Counted from the first letter of the stretch, positions 20,654 through 30,312 are shown. The stretch: DNA of 64,000 bases from Clostridia bacterium (GCA_016281535.1 JAEEIT010000131.1:1-64000); one strand, 5' to 3'. Notes: generated by a model not told the origin, from the sequence alone. Translations and numbers: made by a program.

Positions 20654-21664
20654 GTGAACATGGAAAACAAAATCGTACTTTCAGGAACACGTCCTACGGG
20701 CAATATCCATTTGGGTAATTATTTCGGCGCCATCGAGAACTGGGTCCGTCTTCAGGACCAGTATGAGTGCTATTTCTTCATCGCGGACTGGCATGCACTG
20801 ACGACAGGGTATGCCGATACGGATGTGCTCCGTAAGAATACACTGGGCCTTCTTGCCGATATTCTCGCTAGTGGTGTGGATCCGGATAAAGCAACGATCT
20901 TCCTGCAGTCCGATGTGAAGCAGCATGCAGAACTTTATCTTCTGCTTGGTATGAATACTCCGCTTTCCTGGCTGGAAAGATGCCCGACCTATAAGGACAT
21001 GATTGCAAACATGTCTTCTGAGAAAGATATCATGACCTACGGTTTCCTCGGTTACCCGGTCCTTATGGCGGCAGACATCCTGATGTATCGCGCGAATTAC
21101 GTGCCGGTCGGTGAAGACCAGCAGGCTCACCTTGAGATCACACGCGAACTGGCAAGACGTTTTAACTATCTTTACAAGTCTGAAGTGCTTCCGGAACCGC
21201 AGCCGCTCTTTACAAAGGCAAAGGTCCTTCCGGGAACAGACGGAAGAAAGATGAGTAAGAGCTACGGCAATACGATCGCTCTTGCGGATACGCCGGAAGA
21301 CGTAAAGAAGAAGGTCATGAGCATGATCACTGACCCGGCCCGTATCAGAAAAGATGACCCGGGTCATCCGGATATCTGTACGGTTTATGCATTCCATAAG
21401 GTCTTTAATGAGGACAAGGTCCCGGAGATCACGGAACAGTGCAAGGGCGGCTGCATCGGATGTGTGGCCTGTAAGAGGATGCTTCAGGAGAAGATCGCCG
21501 AGTTCCATACTCCGATCTATGAGAAGAGAACCGCGCTTCTTCAGGATGAGCCGAAGCTTCTGGATATTCTTCGTGCCGGAAGAGAAAAAGCCGGCAAGAA
21601 GGCGGAAGAGACGATCCGTGAAGTCCGGAAAGCCGTCATGATCGGATTCGATGATGTAAAGTAA
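20654..21664 (+). CDS. trpS: Tryptophanyl-tRNA synthetase
   Basis: LSGTRPTGNIHLGNYFGAIENWV, ADWHALTT, PVGEDQQAHLEITRELARRFN, KMSKSYGN. Confidence 0.97.
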   Translation: MNMENKIVLSGTRPTGNIHLGNYFGAIENWVRLQDQYECYFFIADWHALTTGYADTDVLRKNTLGLLADILASGVDPDKATIFLQSDVKQHAELYLLLGMNTPLSWLERCPTYKDMIANMSSEKDIMTYGFLGYPVLMAADILMYRANYVPVGEDQQAHLEITRELARRFNYLYKSEVLPEPQPLFTKAKVLPGTDGRKMSKSYGNTIALADTPEDVKKKVMSMITDPARIRKDDPGHPDICTVYAFHKVFNEDKVPEITEQCKGGCIGCVACKRMLQEKIAEFHTPIYEKRTALLQDEPKLLDILRAGREKAGKKAEETIREVRKAVMIGFDDVK

Positions 21665-21692
21665 GCTGAAACAGAGGTCTTGAGGTAGGAAC

Positions 21693-22514
21693 GTGGTATC
21701 GGTCAAGGAAAATCCACAGGTCAAGCTTCGGAAATTTGAAGGTCCGCTGGACCTTCTGTTTCATTTGATCGAAAAAAACGATATCGATATCTACGATATC
21801 CCGATTGCCGAGATCACGGACCAGTATATGGATTACCTCGAGAAGATGAGTTCGCTGGACATGGAAGTGGCTTCGGAATTCCTCCTGATGGCGGCAACGC
21901 TGGTACATATCAAGTCGAGGATGCTGCTTCCGGATCACCGGGCAGGGGAACAGGTTTCCGAACCGGATCCGCGTGAAGAACTGGTGGTCAAGCTTCTCGA
22001 GTACCGGCGCTGTAAGATGCTGGCGTCGGACCTCAAGGACCGTTTCCGTGATTATTCGAAATGTACATACCGCCTTCCGATGACGCCGGCCTCTTTAGGT
22101 ATTGAGATCAAAGAAGCACCGGCACCGGTCGACAGTGATATGCTCGATAAGGGGGTGGAAGAGGTCTGCAGCCGGAATAAGATCCGGTTCGCGGATATCG
22201 CTTCCCGTATTACCCATATTCTGAAAAGAGACAAATTCTCCATTCGTGATAAAATAAGATTTGTGTGGAACGGCATTGTGAAGAGAGGAAAGGTATTCTT
22301 TCATGAGCTGTTCCCTGTACATCAGGTGGAGAAGATGGACCGTATCGTCGGGTTTCTGGCGGTGCTGGAGCTTCTTCGTGGCGATCAGATCAAGGCGGAG
22401 CAGGAGAAACCCTTCGATGTGATTCTGATCGAACCGAAGAAGGACAAACTCGATGAAGAGAGATTCGGTCTGGATCCGACTGTGGAATCGAAGGAGCTGG
22501 CCTCGTATGACTGA
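21693..22514 (+). CDS. scpA: Segregation and condensation protein A
   Basis: KLRKFEGPLDLLFHLIEKNDIDIYDIPIAEITDQYMDYLEKM; GTG start; followed by scpB. Confidence 0.95.
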   Translation: MVSVKENPQVKLRKFEGPLDLLFHLIEKNDIDIYDIPIAEITDQYMDYLEKMSSLDMEVASEFLLMAATLVHIKSRMLLPDHRAGEQVSEPDPREELVVKLLEYRRCKMLASDLKDRFRDYSKCTYRLPMTPASLGIEIKEAPAPVDSDMLDKGVEEVCSRNKIRFADIASRITHILKRDKFSIRDKIRFVWNGIVKRGKVFFHELFPVHQVEKMDRIVGFLAVLELLRGDQIKAEQEKPFDVILIEPKKDKLDEERFGLDPTVESKELASYD

Positions 22515-23169
22515 TGGTATGGAGCGTGAAAACAAAATAACGGTTCAGGAGCTTCCGTCGGCATTGGAGGCAATATTGTTCGCGCATGGGGATCCGATCT
22601 CAGTGGACCGACTCTGTGAGATCACGGATATGCCGAAGGAAGCTGTGGAAGAAACGCTGCAGCGTATGATGAAGGATTATGAGACGAATCCCTGGGGCGG
22701 ACTTCTGATCAGGAAGGCAGATGACTGTTATGTGATGTGCACGAAACCTTCGATGAAACCGGTTCTCGAGCGCATGTTCGCGCCCCGTTCGCGTCCGCCG
22801 ATGTCACAGGCGACATATGAGACGCTGGCGGTCATTGCCTATAACCAGCCGGTGACCCGTGCGCAGATCGAAGCGGTCCGAGGGGTTAGTTCAGACTCGA
22901 TCGTGAGCCGTCTGATCGAAAGAGGTCTGGTCGAAGAATGCGGTACTCTGGATGCTCCGGGGCGGCCGGCGCTCTTCCGTACGACGCAGCAGTTCCTCCT
23001 GGAATTCGGTATCTCTTCGGTATCCGAGATGCCTGCGATGGAACTCATGATGTATAAGACGATCCGTGATCTTCAGGATTCTCTTGAAGAAGCGGCGGGA
23101 AATAAAGATGATCGACAGATCTCTATCGAAAACTGGATGGATGATCAAAAAGGAGATGAGACGATATGA
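22507..23169 (+). CDS. scpB: Segregation and condensation protein B
   Basis: ALEAILFAHGDPISVDRL, SQATYETLAVIAYNQPVTRAQIEAVRGVSSDSIVSRLIERGLVEECGTLDAPGRPALFRTTQQFL. Confidence 0.95.
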   Translation: MTDGMERENKITVQELPSALEAILFAHGDPISVDRLCEITDMPKEAVEETLQRMMKDYETNPWGGLLIRKADDCYVMCTKPSMKPVLERMFAPRSRPPMSQATYETLAVIAYNQPVTRAQIEAVRGVSSDSIVSRLIERGLVEECGTLDAPGRPALFRTTQQFLLEFGISSVSEMPAMELMMYKTIRDLQDSLEEAAGNKDDRQISIENWMDDQKGDETI

Positions 23170-24092
23170 ATCCGGATGTGAAGAATGAGCCGCTATCCGG
23201 CGTAGTGGAACGTATTACCGACTCACTGGACTCCATGAGTAAGGGGCAGAAAGCTATTGCACACTATATTCTCGATAACTACGAGACAGCCGCCTATATG
23301 ACGGCGGCAAAACTCGGAGAGGCGACAGGTGTGAGTGAATCGACGGTCGTCCGCTTCTCGATGGAACTGGGCTACGAGGGATATCCGCATTTCCAGAAAG
23401 TCCTTCAGGAAGAACTGAAGGTGAAATTGACGTCTGTCCAGAGACTGAATGCGGCCAGCCGATTCGCTGATGATGCCTCTGTTCTGAGGTCGATCATGCA
23501 GGCGGATATGGACAGCCTCAAGCATACATACGACAATATCGACGAAAGTGCTTTTGCCAAGGCGGTCAACATGATCCTGGAGGCAAAGAAGATCTATATC
23601 ATGGGTCTTCGCAGCTCATCTCCGCTGTCGTCTTTTATGCATTTCTATATGACTCCGCTGTTCGATGAGGTCAGACATATCCATAGTAACAGTGCCAATG
23701 AGGTCTTCGAGCAGATCCTGCCGATCGGGCCGGGAGATGTCATGATCGGCATCAGTTTCCCGCGCTACTCGACCAGAACGATCCAGTCGATGCAGTATGC
23801 CCGATCCCGTGGTGCGTCGGTGATCGTCATTACGGATAAGGGTGATACGCCGATGACGGAGAATGCGGATGTGGCGCTGTTTGCCAGGTCGGATATGGCG
23901 TCTTTCGTAGATTCGCTGACAGCGCCGTTGTCGCTGATCAATGCACTTCTGGTCGCTCTCGGTATGCACAGGAAGAGCCATATTGAGGCATCTTTCGAAG
24001 CGCTGGAGAAACTCTGGAAAGAGTATAAAGTCTACGATACGGGCAAGGACAGGGATCTTGCTGACGAAACGGATGAGGAGGAAAAATCATGA
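23166..24092 (+). CDS. MurR/RpiR-family transcriptional regulator (HTH_6 + SIS)
   Basis: SKGQKAIAHYILDNYETAAYMTAAKLGEATGVSESTVVRFSMELGYEGYPHFQKVLQEEL; SIS domain IYIMGLRSSSPLSS. Confidence 0.93.
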   Translation: MNPDVKNEPLSGVVERITDSLDSMSKGQKAIAHYILDNYETAAYMTAAKLGEATGVSESTVVRFSMELGYEGYPHFQKVLQEELKVKLTSVQRLNAASRFADDASVLRSIMQADMDSLKHTYDNIDESAFAKAVNMILEAKKIYIMGLRSSSPLSSFMHFYMTPLFDEVRHIHSNSANEVFEQILPIGPGDVMIGISFPRYSTRTIQSMQYARSRGASVIVITDKGDTPMTENADVALFARSDMASFVDSLTAPLSLINALLVALGMHRKSHIEASFEALEKLWKEYKVYDTGKDRDLADETDEEEKS

Positions 24093-24508
24093 AAGAAGTG
24101 ATTGCCAGCAGTAAGCTTACGGCGTCAGCATCGATCCGTATCGCGCTGACGAATTCGAGAGAAGAAGAGGCGGATCTTAAGGCGAAACTTAAGGAAGAAA
24201 AAATCAGTGCGACAGCTGCCGATTTCGGTGGTGAGTTCATCTCCTCTGTAAGTAAGATTATCGAGAGATGTGTGGTAGCGGCTCAGAGAGAGGGAATCAT
24301 CGGTACCAGCCATAACGAAGAGGGAGCGCTGGCCGGTGCAGCCAGAGAAGCGATCTCGCAGATCACATCGAAGGCCATCGGTCTCAATGTCGGCGGCAAG
24401 ATAGGCATCGCGAGGTATAACGACCATATCAGTGTATGCGTGTATTTCGGTATCGGACTTCTGCATCTCAATGAGATCGCCATCGGGCTGGGTCATCGTG
24501 CGATCTAA
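24089..24508 (+). CDS. HutP-family RNA-binding protein
   Basis: Central ISSVSKIIERCVVAAQREGIIGTSHNEEGALAGAAREAI and C-terminal VCVYFGIGLLHLNEIAIGLGHRAI match the HutP family pattern; ATGA overlap with upstream regulator. Confidence 0.75.
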   Translation: MKEVIASSKLTASASIRIALTNSREEEADLKAKLKEEKISATAADFGGEFISSVSKIIERCVVAAQREGIIGTSHNEEGALAGAAREAISQITSKAIGLNVGGKIGIARYNDHISVCVYFGIGLLHLNEIAIGLGHRAI

Positions 24509-24569
24509 TGTAACATGATGAAAAATGAGAAAGAAGAAAACGAACAGGAGTCATAAGGGAGGAAAGAAT

Positions 24570-25232
24570 ATGGAATACTATCAGATTGCTATCGACGGAC
24601 CTTCGGGTTCGGGGAAGTCTACACTGGCGAAAGGAGTCGCGAAGAAGCTCTCCATCTTATATCTTGATACAGGTGCGATGTACCGTGCGTGCGGCCTGAA
24701 GGCGATCAAATCCGGTATCGATACGAAGGATAAGGACGCTGTGGAGAAGATGATGAAGGATATCAAGATCGATATCACGCATGAAGACGGCGAACAGCAT
24801 GTGTGGCTCGATGGTGAGGATGTGTCTTCTGAGATACGTATGCCGGGTGTTTCCGTGGCCGCATCGGATGTTTCGGCGATTCTCTGCGTGAGAGAAGCCA
24901 TGGTCGATCTTCAGAGGAAAATCTCTGAAGGGAAGAACGTCGTGCTGGATGGCAGAGATATCGGATCGAAAGTTTTCCCGGGTGCGAAGTATAAGTTCTT
25001 CCTGGTGGCGGCGGCAGAGGAGCGTGCCAGAAGAAGACTTCTTGAGCTTCAGCAGAAGGGCGTGACCGATACGACATACGAAGATGTACTTCGGGATATC
25101 CAGTACAGAGATCAGCAGGACACGACCCGCGCGGCCTCTCCACTGGTCAAAGTGGAAGATGCGATCGAGATCGATACGACCAAGATCAATATCGAAGAAA
25201 CACTCGACCTGCTTCTTTCCTATATTAAGTGA
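24570..25232 (+). CDS. cmk: Cytidylate kinase
   Basis: YYQIAIDGPSGSGKSTLAKGVAKKLSILYLDTGAMYRA, VLDGRDIGSKVFPGAKYKFFLVA. Confidence 0.95.
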   Translation: MEYYQIAIDGPSGSGKSTLAKGVAKKLSILYLDTGAMYRACGLKAIKSGIDTKDKDAVEKMMKDIKIDITHEDGEQHVWLDGEDVSSEIRMPGVSVAASDVSAILCVREAMVDLQRKISEGKNVVLDGRDIGSKVFPGAKYKFFLVAAAEERARRRLLELQQKGVTDTTYEDVLRDIQYRDQQDTTRAASPLVKVEDAIEIDTTKINIEETLDLLLSYIK

Positions 25233-25254
25233 TAAAGATAGGCGGAAGACGGAT

Positions 25255-27372
25255 TTGAGCGGCTGGAAGATCGAACTTGCGAAATCTTCAGGATTCTGTT
25301 TCGGAGTGGAGAATGCAGTGAAGACGGCATACTCTGTTATAAAAGAGAATCCGGACCGAAAGATATATATGCTGGGAGAGATCACCCATAACGAGAACGT
25401 CGTGGGCGATCTTCTTGCGTCCGGGATGCTTCTTGTACATGATCCGAAGGAAGCGGAAGAAGGAAGTCTGGTCCTGATCCGCGCCCATGGTGTGACCCCG
25501 GCCGTGATGGAAGAGCTGAAATCCAGAAATTGTGAGATCATTGACTGTACATGTCCATTCGTGAAGAAGATCCACGATATCGTAAAAGCTGCGGACGAGG
25601 AGGGACATCCTGTTTACATTACGGGTACGAAAGGACATCCGGAAGTGGTGGGGATCTGTGGAGAATGCAGACGTGATGTGACCGTAATCTCCTCGTATGA
25701 CGAGGTCCTGGCGATTCCGCAGATCGAAAAAGATGCTGTTTTCGTCTCGCAAACGACGTTCTCCAGCAAAGAATTCCAAAAAATATGTGAATTTGTGAAG
25801 AAAAAAATTGCAAAAAATCAAATATTTGGTACAATATGTTATACGACTGAAAATAGGCAGAGAGAAACTGCGGATCTGGCAGGCCTTTCCGATGTTATGG
25901 TAGTCATAGGATCGAAGACCAGCTCAAATACAAAGAAACTCTATGACATATGTTCAGATCGTTGTGCGCTGACTTATCTTGTCGGTGGCGCCGAAGATGT
26001 GGAACCATTGCTTCCGGTGTGGAGGGAACGCGAGGTGAAACGGATCGGAGTTACGGCAGGAGCTTCAACGCCGGTGAGTATTATCAGGGAGGTTATCCAA
26101 ACCATGAGTGAAGAGAACGGGGTAAACAACAATCCAGAGTCTAACGACATCAATTTCGGCGATTACGTAGAGAGCATTCCACAGCTCCGAAAGAACGCTA
26201 CAGTGAAGGGAGCTATTACGTCCTATGATGGCGATTTCGTATACGTAGATGTCCATGATAAGTCGGAAGGCCGGATCCCTAAGAGCGAGTTCGAACCTGA
26301 TTTTGACTTCGAGGCGGCAGCAAGCGAGAAGCGTGAGATTGAAGTATACGTAAAGAGCATCCGTAACACGGATATGGGTAAAGAGATCATTCTCAGTAAG
26401 TCCCATGTTGATTTCTCCAAGAACAAGGCAGAGATCGAGGCGGCGTATGAGAACAAGACACCGGTAACGGTAAAGATCACAAGCGTAGTGAAGGATGGCG
26501 TGATTGCGAATTACGGCGGTGTAGATATCTACATCCACAGAACACAGCTTGAGCTCGGTGTCGTAAATGATCTGGAGAGCTATAAGGGCAAGACACTTGA
26601 GATCCTGATCACACAGTTTGATCCGGATAAGAGAAGACTGAGAGTTTCCGGTTCGAGAAGAACACTTCTGAATCAGGAGCGCAAGGCAAAGGCAGAGGAA
26701 GTCTGGAGCACGATCGAGAAGGATAAGGAATACGACGGTGTCGTCAGAAGCCTTACTGACTTCGGTGCTTTCGTAGATATTGGCGGCGTGGATGGTCTGA
26801 TCCATGTTTCCGAGCTTTCCTGGAACCGCATCAAGCATCCGTCCGAGGTCCTGTCTGTCGGTGACGAAGTACACGTATACGTGAAGGATTTCGATCCGGA
26901 GAAGAAGAGGATCTCTCTTGGTTACAAGAAGGCGGAAGACGATCCGTTCTACAACATCGAAGAGCGTATCCCGACAGGTTCTATCGTACGCGGTAAGGTC
27001 GTTCGCATGTTCCAGTTCGGTGCTTTCGTAGAGCTCGAGCCGAATCTTGACGCTCTGTGCCATATCTCCGAGATCTCCAATGTTCGTCTTACTAAGCCGC
27101 AGGAAGTGCTGAAGGAAGGTATGGAAGTCGAGGCTCGTGTTCTCGAAGTAAATGCTGCTTCCAGAAGAATCAGCATCTCTATCAAGCAGGTTAACCCGAT
27201 CGATCCGCAGCCGCAGGATGAAGAACCGGCCGCTGAGGAAGTGAAGGCAGAAGAGCCGGCAGTAGAAGCTCCGGTTGAAGAAGCACCTGTAGAAGCAGTT
27301 GAGGCACCGGTTGAGGAAGCTACTCCGGTAGAAGAGGCTCCTGCTGCTGAGGAGAAGCCGGCGGAAGAGTAA
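25255..27372 (+). CDS. ispH-rpsA: Bifunctional 4-hydroxy-3-methylbut-2-enyl diphosphate reductase / ribosomal protein S1 fusion
   Basis: TTG start (AGGCGG RBS). Isp[80 protein letters not shown]; then four S1 repeats ([27 protein letters not shown] etc.) and an acidic tail. Confidence 0.93.
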   Translation: MSGWKIELAKSSGFCFGVENAVKTAYSVIKENPDRKIYMLGEITHNENVVGDLLASGMLLVHDPKEAEEGSLVLIRAHGVTPAVMEELKSRNCEIIDCTCPFVKKIHDIVKAADEEGHPVYITGTKGHPEVVGICGECRRDVTVISSYDEVLAIPQIEKDAVFVSQTTFSSKEFQKICEFVKKKIAKNQIFGTICYTTENRQRETADLAGLSDVMVVIGSKTSSNTKKLYDICSDRCALTYLVGGAEDVEPLLPVWREREVKRIGVTAGASTPVSIIREVIQTMSEENGVNNNPESNDINFGDYVESIPQLRKNATVKGAITSYDGDFVYVDVHDKSEGRIPKSEFEPDFDFEAAASEKREIEVYVKSIRNTDMGKEIILSKSHVDFSKNKAEIEAAYENKTPVTVKITSVVKDGVIANYGGVDIYIHRTQLELGVVNDLESYKGKTLEILITQFDPDKRRLRVSGSRRTLLNQERKAKAEEVWSTIEKDKEYDGVVRSLTDFGAFVDIGGVDGLIHVSELSWNRIKHPSEVLSVGDEVHVYVKDFDPEKKRISLGYKKAEDDPFYNIEERIPTGSIVRGKVVRMFQFGAFVELEPNLDALCHISEISNVRLTKPQEVLKEGMEVEARVLEVNAASRRISISIKQVNPIDPQPQDEEPAAEEVKAEEPAVEAPVEEAPVEAVEAPVEEATPVEEAPAAEEKPAEE
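25808..25835 (+). promoter_or_regulatory. Candidate internal promoter within the ispH part
   Basis: TTGCAA-16 bp-TACAAT preceded by TGG, inside an unusually A/T-rich patch of the coding sequence. Confidence 0.4.
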
Positions 27373-27411
27373 GTCTTACTTACGGATCCATTAGATTGAT
27401 TGTTTGAATGA

Positions 27412-27440
27412 AGGACAGTCTCACAAATGAGGCTGTCTTT
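27412..27440 (+). terminator. Rho-independent terminator after ispH-rpsA
   Basis: GACAGtCTCAcaaaTGAGgCTGTC followed by TTTCTTTTG. Confidence 0.8.
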
Positions 27441-27479
27441 CTTTTGTTTTCTGCTTATCTGCTGTTTTCTACAAAAGGA

Positions 27480-27508
27480 TTGTGTAATTATCAAACTTCG
27501 TTTATAAT
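27480..27508 (+). promoter_or_regulatory. sigma-A type promoter for the surface protein gene
   Basis: TTGTGT-17 bp-TATAAT. Confidence 0.65.
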
Positions 27509-27597
27509 TTTAGACGTATCGTTGCACATTTCTGATGTGACAGGGTTGTAGAGGTAATTCTATTCAGTTTTTCTGAAAAGAAGAAAGGATGTGTTTT

Positions 27598-30312
27598 ATG
27601 GGAAAGAAACATGACAAACGAAAAGTTGTGTCGCTTGCGATTGCACTCGCGCTTGTATGTGGCACGTGGATGCCGGTACTTGCCGGTGAAGGAGATGAGC
27701 AGTCGACAGTCGGACCGCAGGTTGTCAGTGGCGATAACGCGGGGACAGCTGTTGTTATCGGTAACATCGATGCAGTAGGAGCAGGAAAGGACGGTCTTAA
27801 TATCGACGCAACAGAGGGGAAGATCGCCAATGTTACTGTTGGAAGTGTCGTAGCAGATTATGATGATGGCATTTCGATCAGTGCTGATGACGGAACGGTG
27901 GGTCTTACTGTTAATGGTGATATTGATTCAAAGTATGGTATTTACTATCAGACTGCAGAGGATTCAACGATCAAAGTCGATGTTAATGGAAGCATCACAG
28001 CAAAAGAAGACTCGCTGCTTATGTCGACTAGTGGAAAGACAAAATCTAATGTAACAGTGAACGGTGATCTTACAGCAGGAGGTAATGCGCTTGATTTAGA
28101 GTCTAGTGGTACAAGTGTTCATAATGTCACGGTAACAGGTGATGTCACTTCTGAAGGTAACGATAACGATGCAATTGGTTTAGACGCGAATGATGAAAGT
28201 GCGATGTCTGTTGATGTGACCGGAAATGTGAGCGGCGTAGGCGGTGGAATTGATGCCAGCTCATATGGTGATAGTAAGATAGATGTTGATGTAACCGGCG
28301 GTGTGAGCGGCGGAGAGTATGGAATTGATGCCGACGCATATGGTGATAGTAAGATAGATGTTGATGTAACCGGCGAGAATGCTAATGTTATTGGTGGAGA
28401 TGCTATCTCGGCTAGTGCCTACGGTAATGCTGAGGTCAACATTACTGTAGAAGGCGATGTGGAAGGAACAGGACGCCGTGTGGCTGAGAAAGAAGACGAA
28501 ATGCCTGAGGATGAAATGCCTGAGGATGAAATGCCTGAGGATGAAGAGGGTACAGGTTTCGATGATGGTATCGGAATAGATGCAGAGGCATATGGTGAAG
28601 GTACTGTGAATGTCACGGTAAGTGGCGATGTTACAGGCAACTTTACCGGTATTCGGGCTGAAGCACGTAGCGTTGAAGACGGTTTTGTTGAACGTCGTGA
28701 CGATGAACCCTTAAGGCTCTTGGCGCGTGCTGTCCCCGATGCTGATGCTCCGGCTGATGACGATGAAGTGGAAGAGGATGAATCGGAAAAGAGTCCTGCC
28801 AGTGTCAATGTGGATGTGTCCGGTGATGTGACCGCAGGTGAACTGGGCGTGAATACCTCTGCAGCCGGTGGTGCTACGATCGATATCCATATCGGAGGCA
28901 ATCTGACAAGTTCTGGTAACGGTATTCAGCTTTATTCTGGTGGAGAAGATGGAGAAGCTTTGAAACCTGCTGAAGAAAGACCGGTGCTTCGTGCGGCTGC
29001 GATTCCGGATGGAGTTCCTGAAGAAGAAGGCGAGCCGGCGAGTGAAGAGGACGAGGATATCTCGGAAGAGGCAGAAGTGCCTTCGTCGATCAATGTCACA
29101 ATCGATGGTGATGTTACGGCAGAGAATTACGGCGTTATTGCAGATCTCGAGGAAGAGGGTTCTACGGCCGATATTCTGATCAATGGTACTCTTTCGGCAG
29201 GTGCTTGCCCGGTTCTGATCGCGAAGGAAGAAGTGGATGCAGAGAGTGGTGTGACTCTGACCGTGTGGAAAATCGTTCCTGGTGAAGATGGAGTTATAGC
29301 AAAGGACTCTTTGCCGGACACAGAGGATGAAGAGGATCTGGTGGAGGATGAGAATTTTGAGAAGTCCATCCAGTACATCATTAAGATGGAACAGCCCGAA
29401 AAGGGTGGTACCCTCTCCATTGATGGTGTGACGACCAGCCACGATCTGGATGTCGCCCATGAGGGAGAAAAAGTTCTTCTGAAAGTTGATCTTGAAGAAG
29501 GGTTCAAAATTACCGGCGCGTTTAACGGCTTGGGTGAGAAAGTTGCCCTGGTTCTTGACGATGATGGAAACTACTATGTGATCGTTCCGAGAGGCGGCGG
29601 AGTGTATCTGTCTGTCACACTTGATCTTGAGTCTTATAAAGTCGTTTTCGAGGATGAAGACGGAAATCCTCTTGAGGAAAAGGAAGTTCCTTATGGTGAA
29701 ACTCCGACATACACCGGACCGAAGCCGACCAAGGAAGAGACAGAAGGATATACCTACGAGTTTGAAGGCTGGAATATCGAACCGAGTCCGGTAACCGGGG
29801 ATATCACGTATAAAGCAGTATTTAATGCAAAAGCAAAGGTTTTCGACCTGACGTTTGATCTGGGTGGCGGCACACTTGATGGAAAGACGGGTACTGTCAC
29901 CATTCAAGCGGAGTATGGTTCCACGATTAAACTCCCCGCACCAACTAAGGATGGTTCAGTATTCGGATATTGGAAGGGTTCTCAGTATGAAGCAGGAGCA
30001 GAATATCTCGTAACCGGTCCACATGCCTTTACCGCCGTATGGGAAAAGGTGAAAGGTGAAGAAGAGAAGGCTCCTGTGGTAGAGCCGGTTCCGGCACCTG
30101 CACCTGCAAAGGAAGAAGCTCCGCAAGCCGAGCCGACGGATACTCCGACGTCAACTCCGACGGCCGCACCTGCATCAACCAATGGCACACCCAAGACCGG
30201 TGATGTCGGACGTGGATATGATATGCTTGGCATGACGCTTATGATCGCTGGTCTGGCAGTTCTTGCTTTCGCGGGCGTAAAGGCACTTCGCCGCAGAGAA
30301 GAAGAGTGCTGA
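27598..30312 (+). CDS. Large cell-surface protein: beta-solenoid repeats, InlB-like repeats and sortase-type C-terminus
   Basis: Signal peptide MGKKHDKRKVVSLAIALALVCGTWMPVLAG; recurrent V(D/N)V(T/D)V(T/S)GDVT coils; InlB-like YKVVFEDEDGNPLEEKEVPYGE...YTYEFEGWNIEPSPVTGDITYKAVF; C-terminus TPKTGD + hydrophobic + RRREEE. Confidence 0.8.
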   Translation: MGKKHDKRKVVSLAIALALVCGTWMPVLAGEGDEQSTVGPQVVSGDNAGTAVVIGNIDAVGAGKDGLNIDATEGKIANVTVGSVVADYDDGISISADDGTVGLTVNGDIDSKYGIYYQTAEDSTIKVDVNGSITAKEDSLLMSTSGKTKSNVTVNGDLTAGGNALDLESSGTSVHNVTVTGDVTSEGNDNDAIGLDANDESAMSVDVTGNVSGVGGGIDASSYGDSKIDVDVTGGVSGGEYGIDADAYGDSKIDVDVTGENANVIGGDAISASAYGNAEVNITVEGDVEGTGRRVAEKEDEMPEDEMPEDEMPEDEEGTGFDDGIGIDAEAYGEGTVNVTVSGDVTGNFTGIRAEARSVEDGFVERRDDEPLRLLARAVPDADAPADDDEVEEDESEKSPASVNVDVSGDVTAGELGVNTSAAGGATIDIHIGGNLTSSGNGIQLYSGGEDGEALKPAEERPVLRAAAIPDGVPEEEGEPASEEDEDISEEAEVPSSINVTIDGDVTAENYGVIADLEEEGSTADILINGTLSAGACPVLIAKEEVDAESGVTLTVWKIVPGEDGVIAKDSLPDTEDEEDLVEDENFEKSIQYIIKMEQPEKGGTLSIDGVTTSHDLDVAHEGEKVLLKVDLEEGFKITGAFNGLGEKVALVLDDDGNYYVIVPRGGGVYLSVTLDLESYKVVFEDEDGNPLEEKEVPYGETPTYTGPKPTKEETEGYTYEFEGWNIEPSPVTGDITYKAVFNAKAKVFDLTFDLGGGTLDGKTGTVTIQAEYGSTIKLPAPTKDGSVFGYWKGSQYEAGAEYLVTGPHAFTAVWEKVKGEEEKAPVVEPVPAPAPAKEEAPQAEPTDTPTSTPTAAPASTNGTPKTGDVGRGYDMLGMTLMIAGLAVLAFAGVKALRRREEEC
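28262..28376 (+). repeat. 75-nt (25 aa) in-frame tandem repeat inside the surface protein gene
   Basis: CATATGGTGATAGTAAGATAGATGTTGATGTAACCGGCG occurs at 28262 and 28337, 75 nt apart (SYGDSKIDVDVTGGVSGGEYGIDAD / AYGDSKIDVDVTG). Confidence 0.9.
28495..28548 (+). repeat. 15-nt in-frame minisatellite (GATGAAATGCCTGAG; DEMPE)
   Basis: GACGAAATGCCTGAG GATGAAATGCCTGAG GATGAAATGCCTGAG GATGAA: three copies plus partial. Confidence 0.95.

Noticed and set aside
28419-28901. 160-aa Ser/Thr/Pro-rich antisense ORF in the surface protein gene
   Set aside because: Reverse reading of acidic/Gly/Val repeats; no start context or homology.
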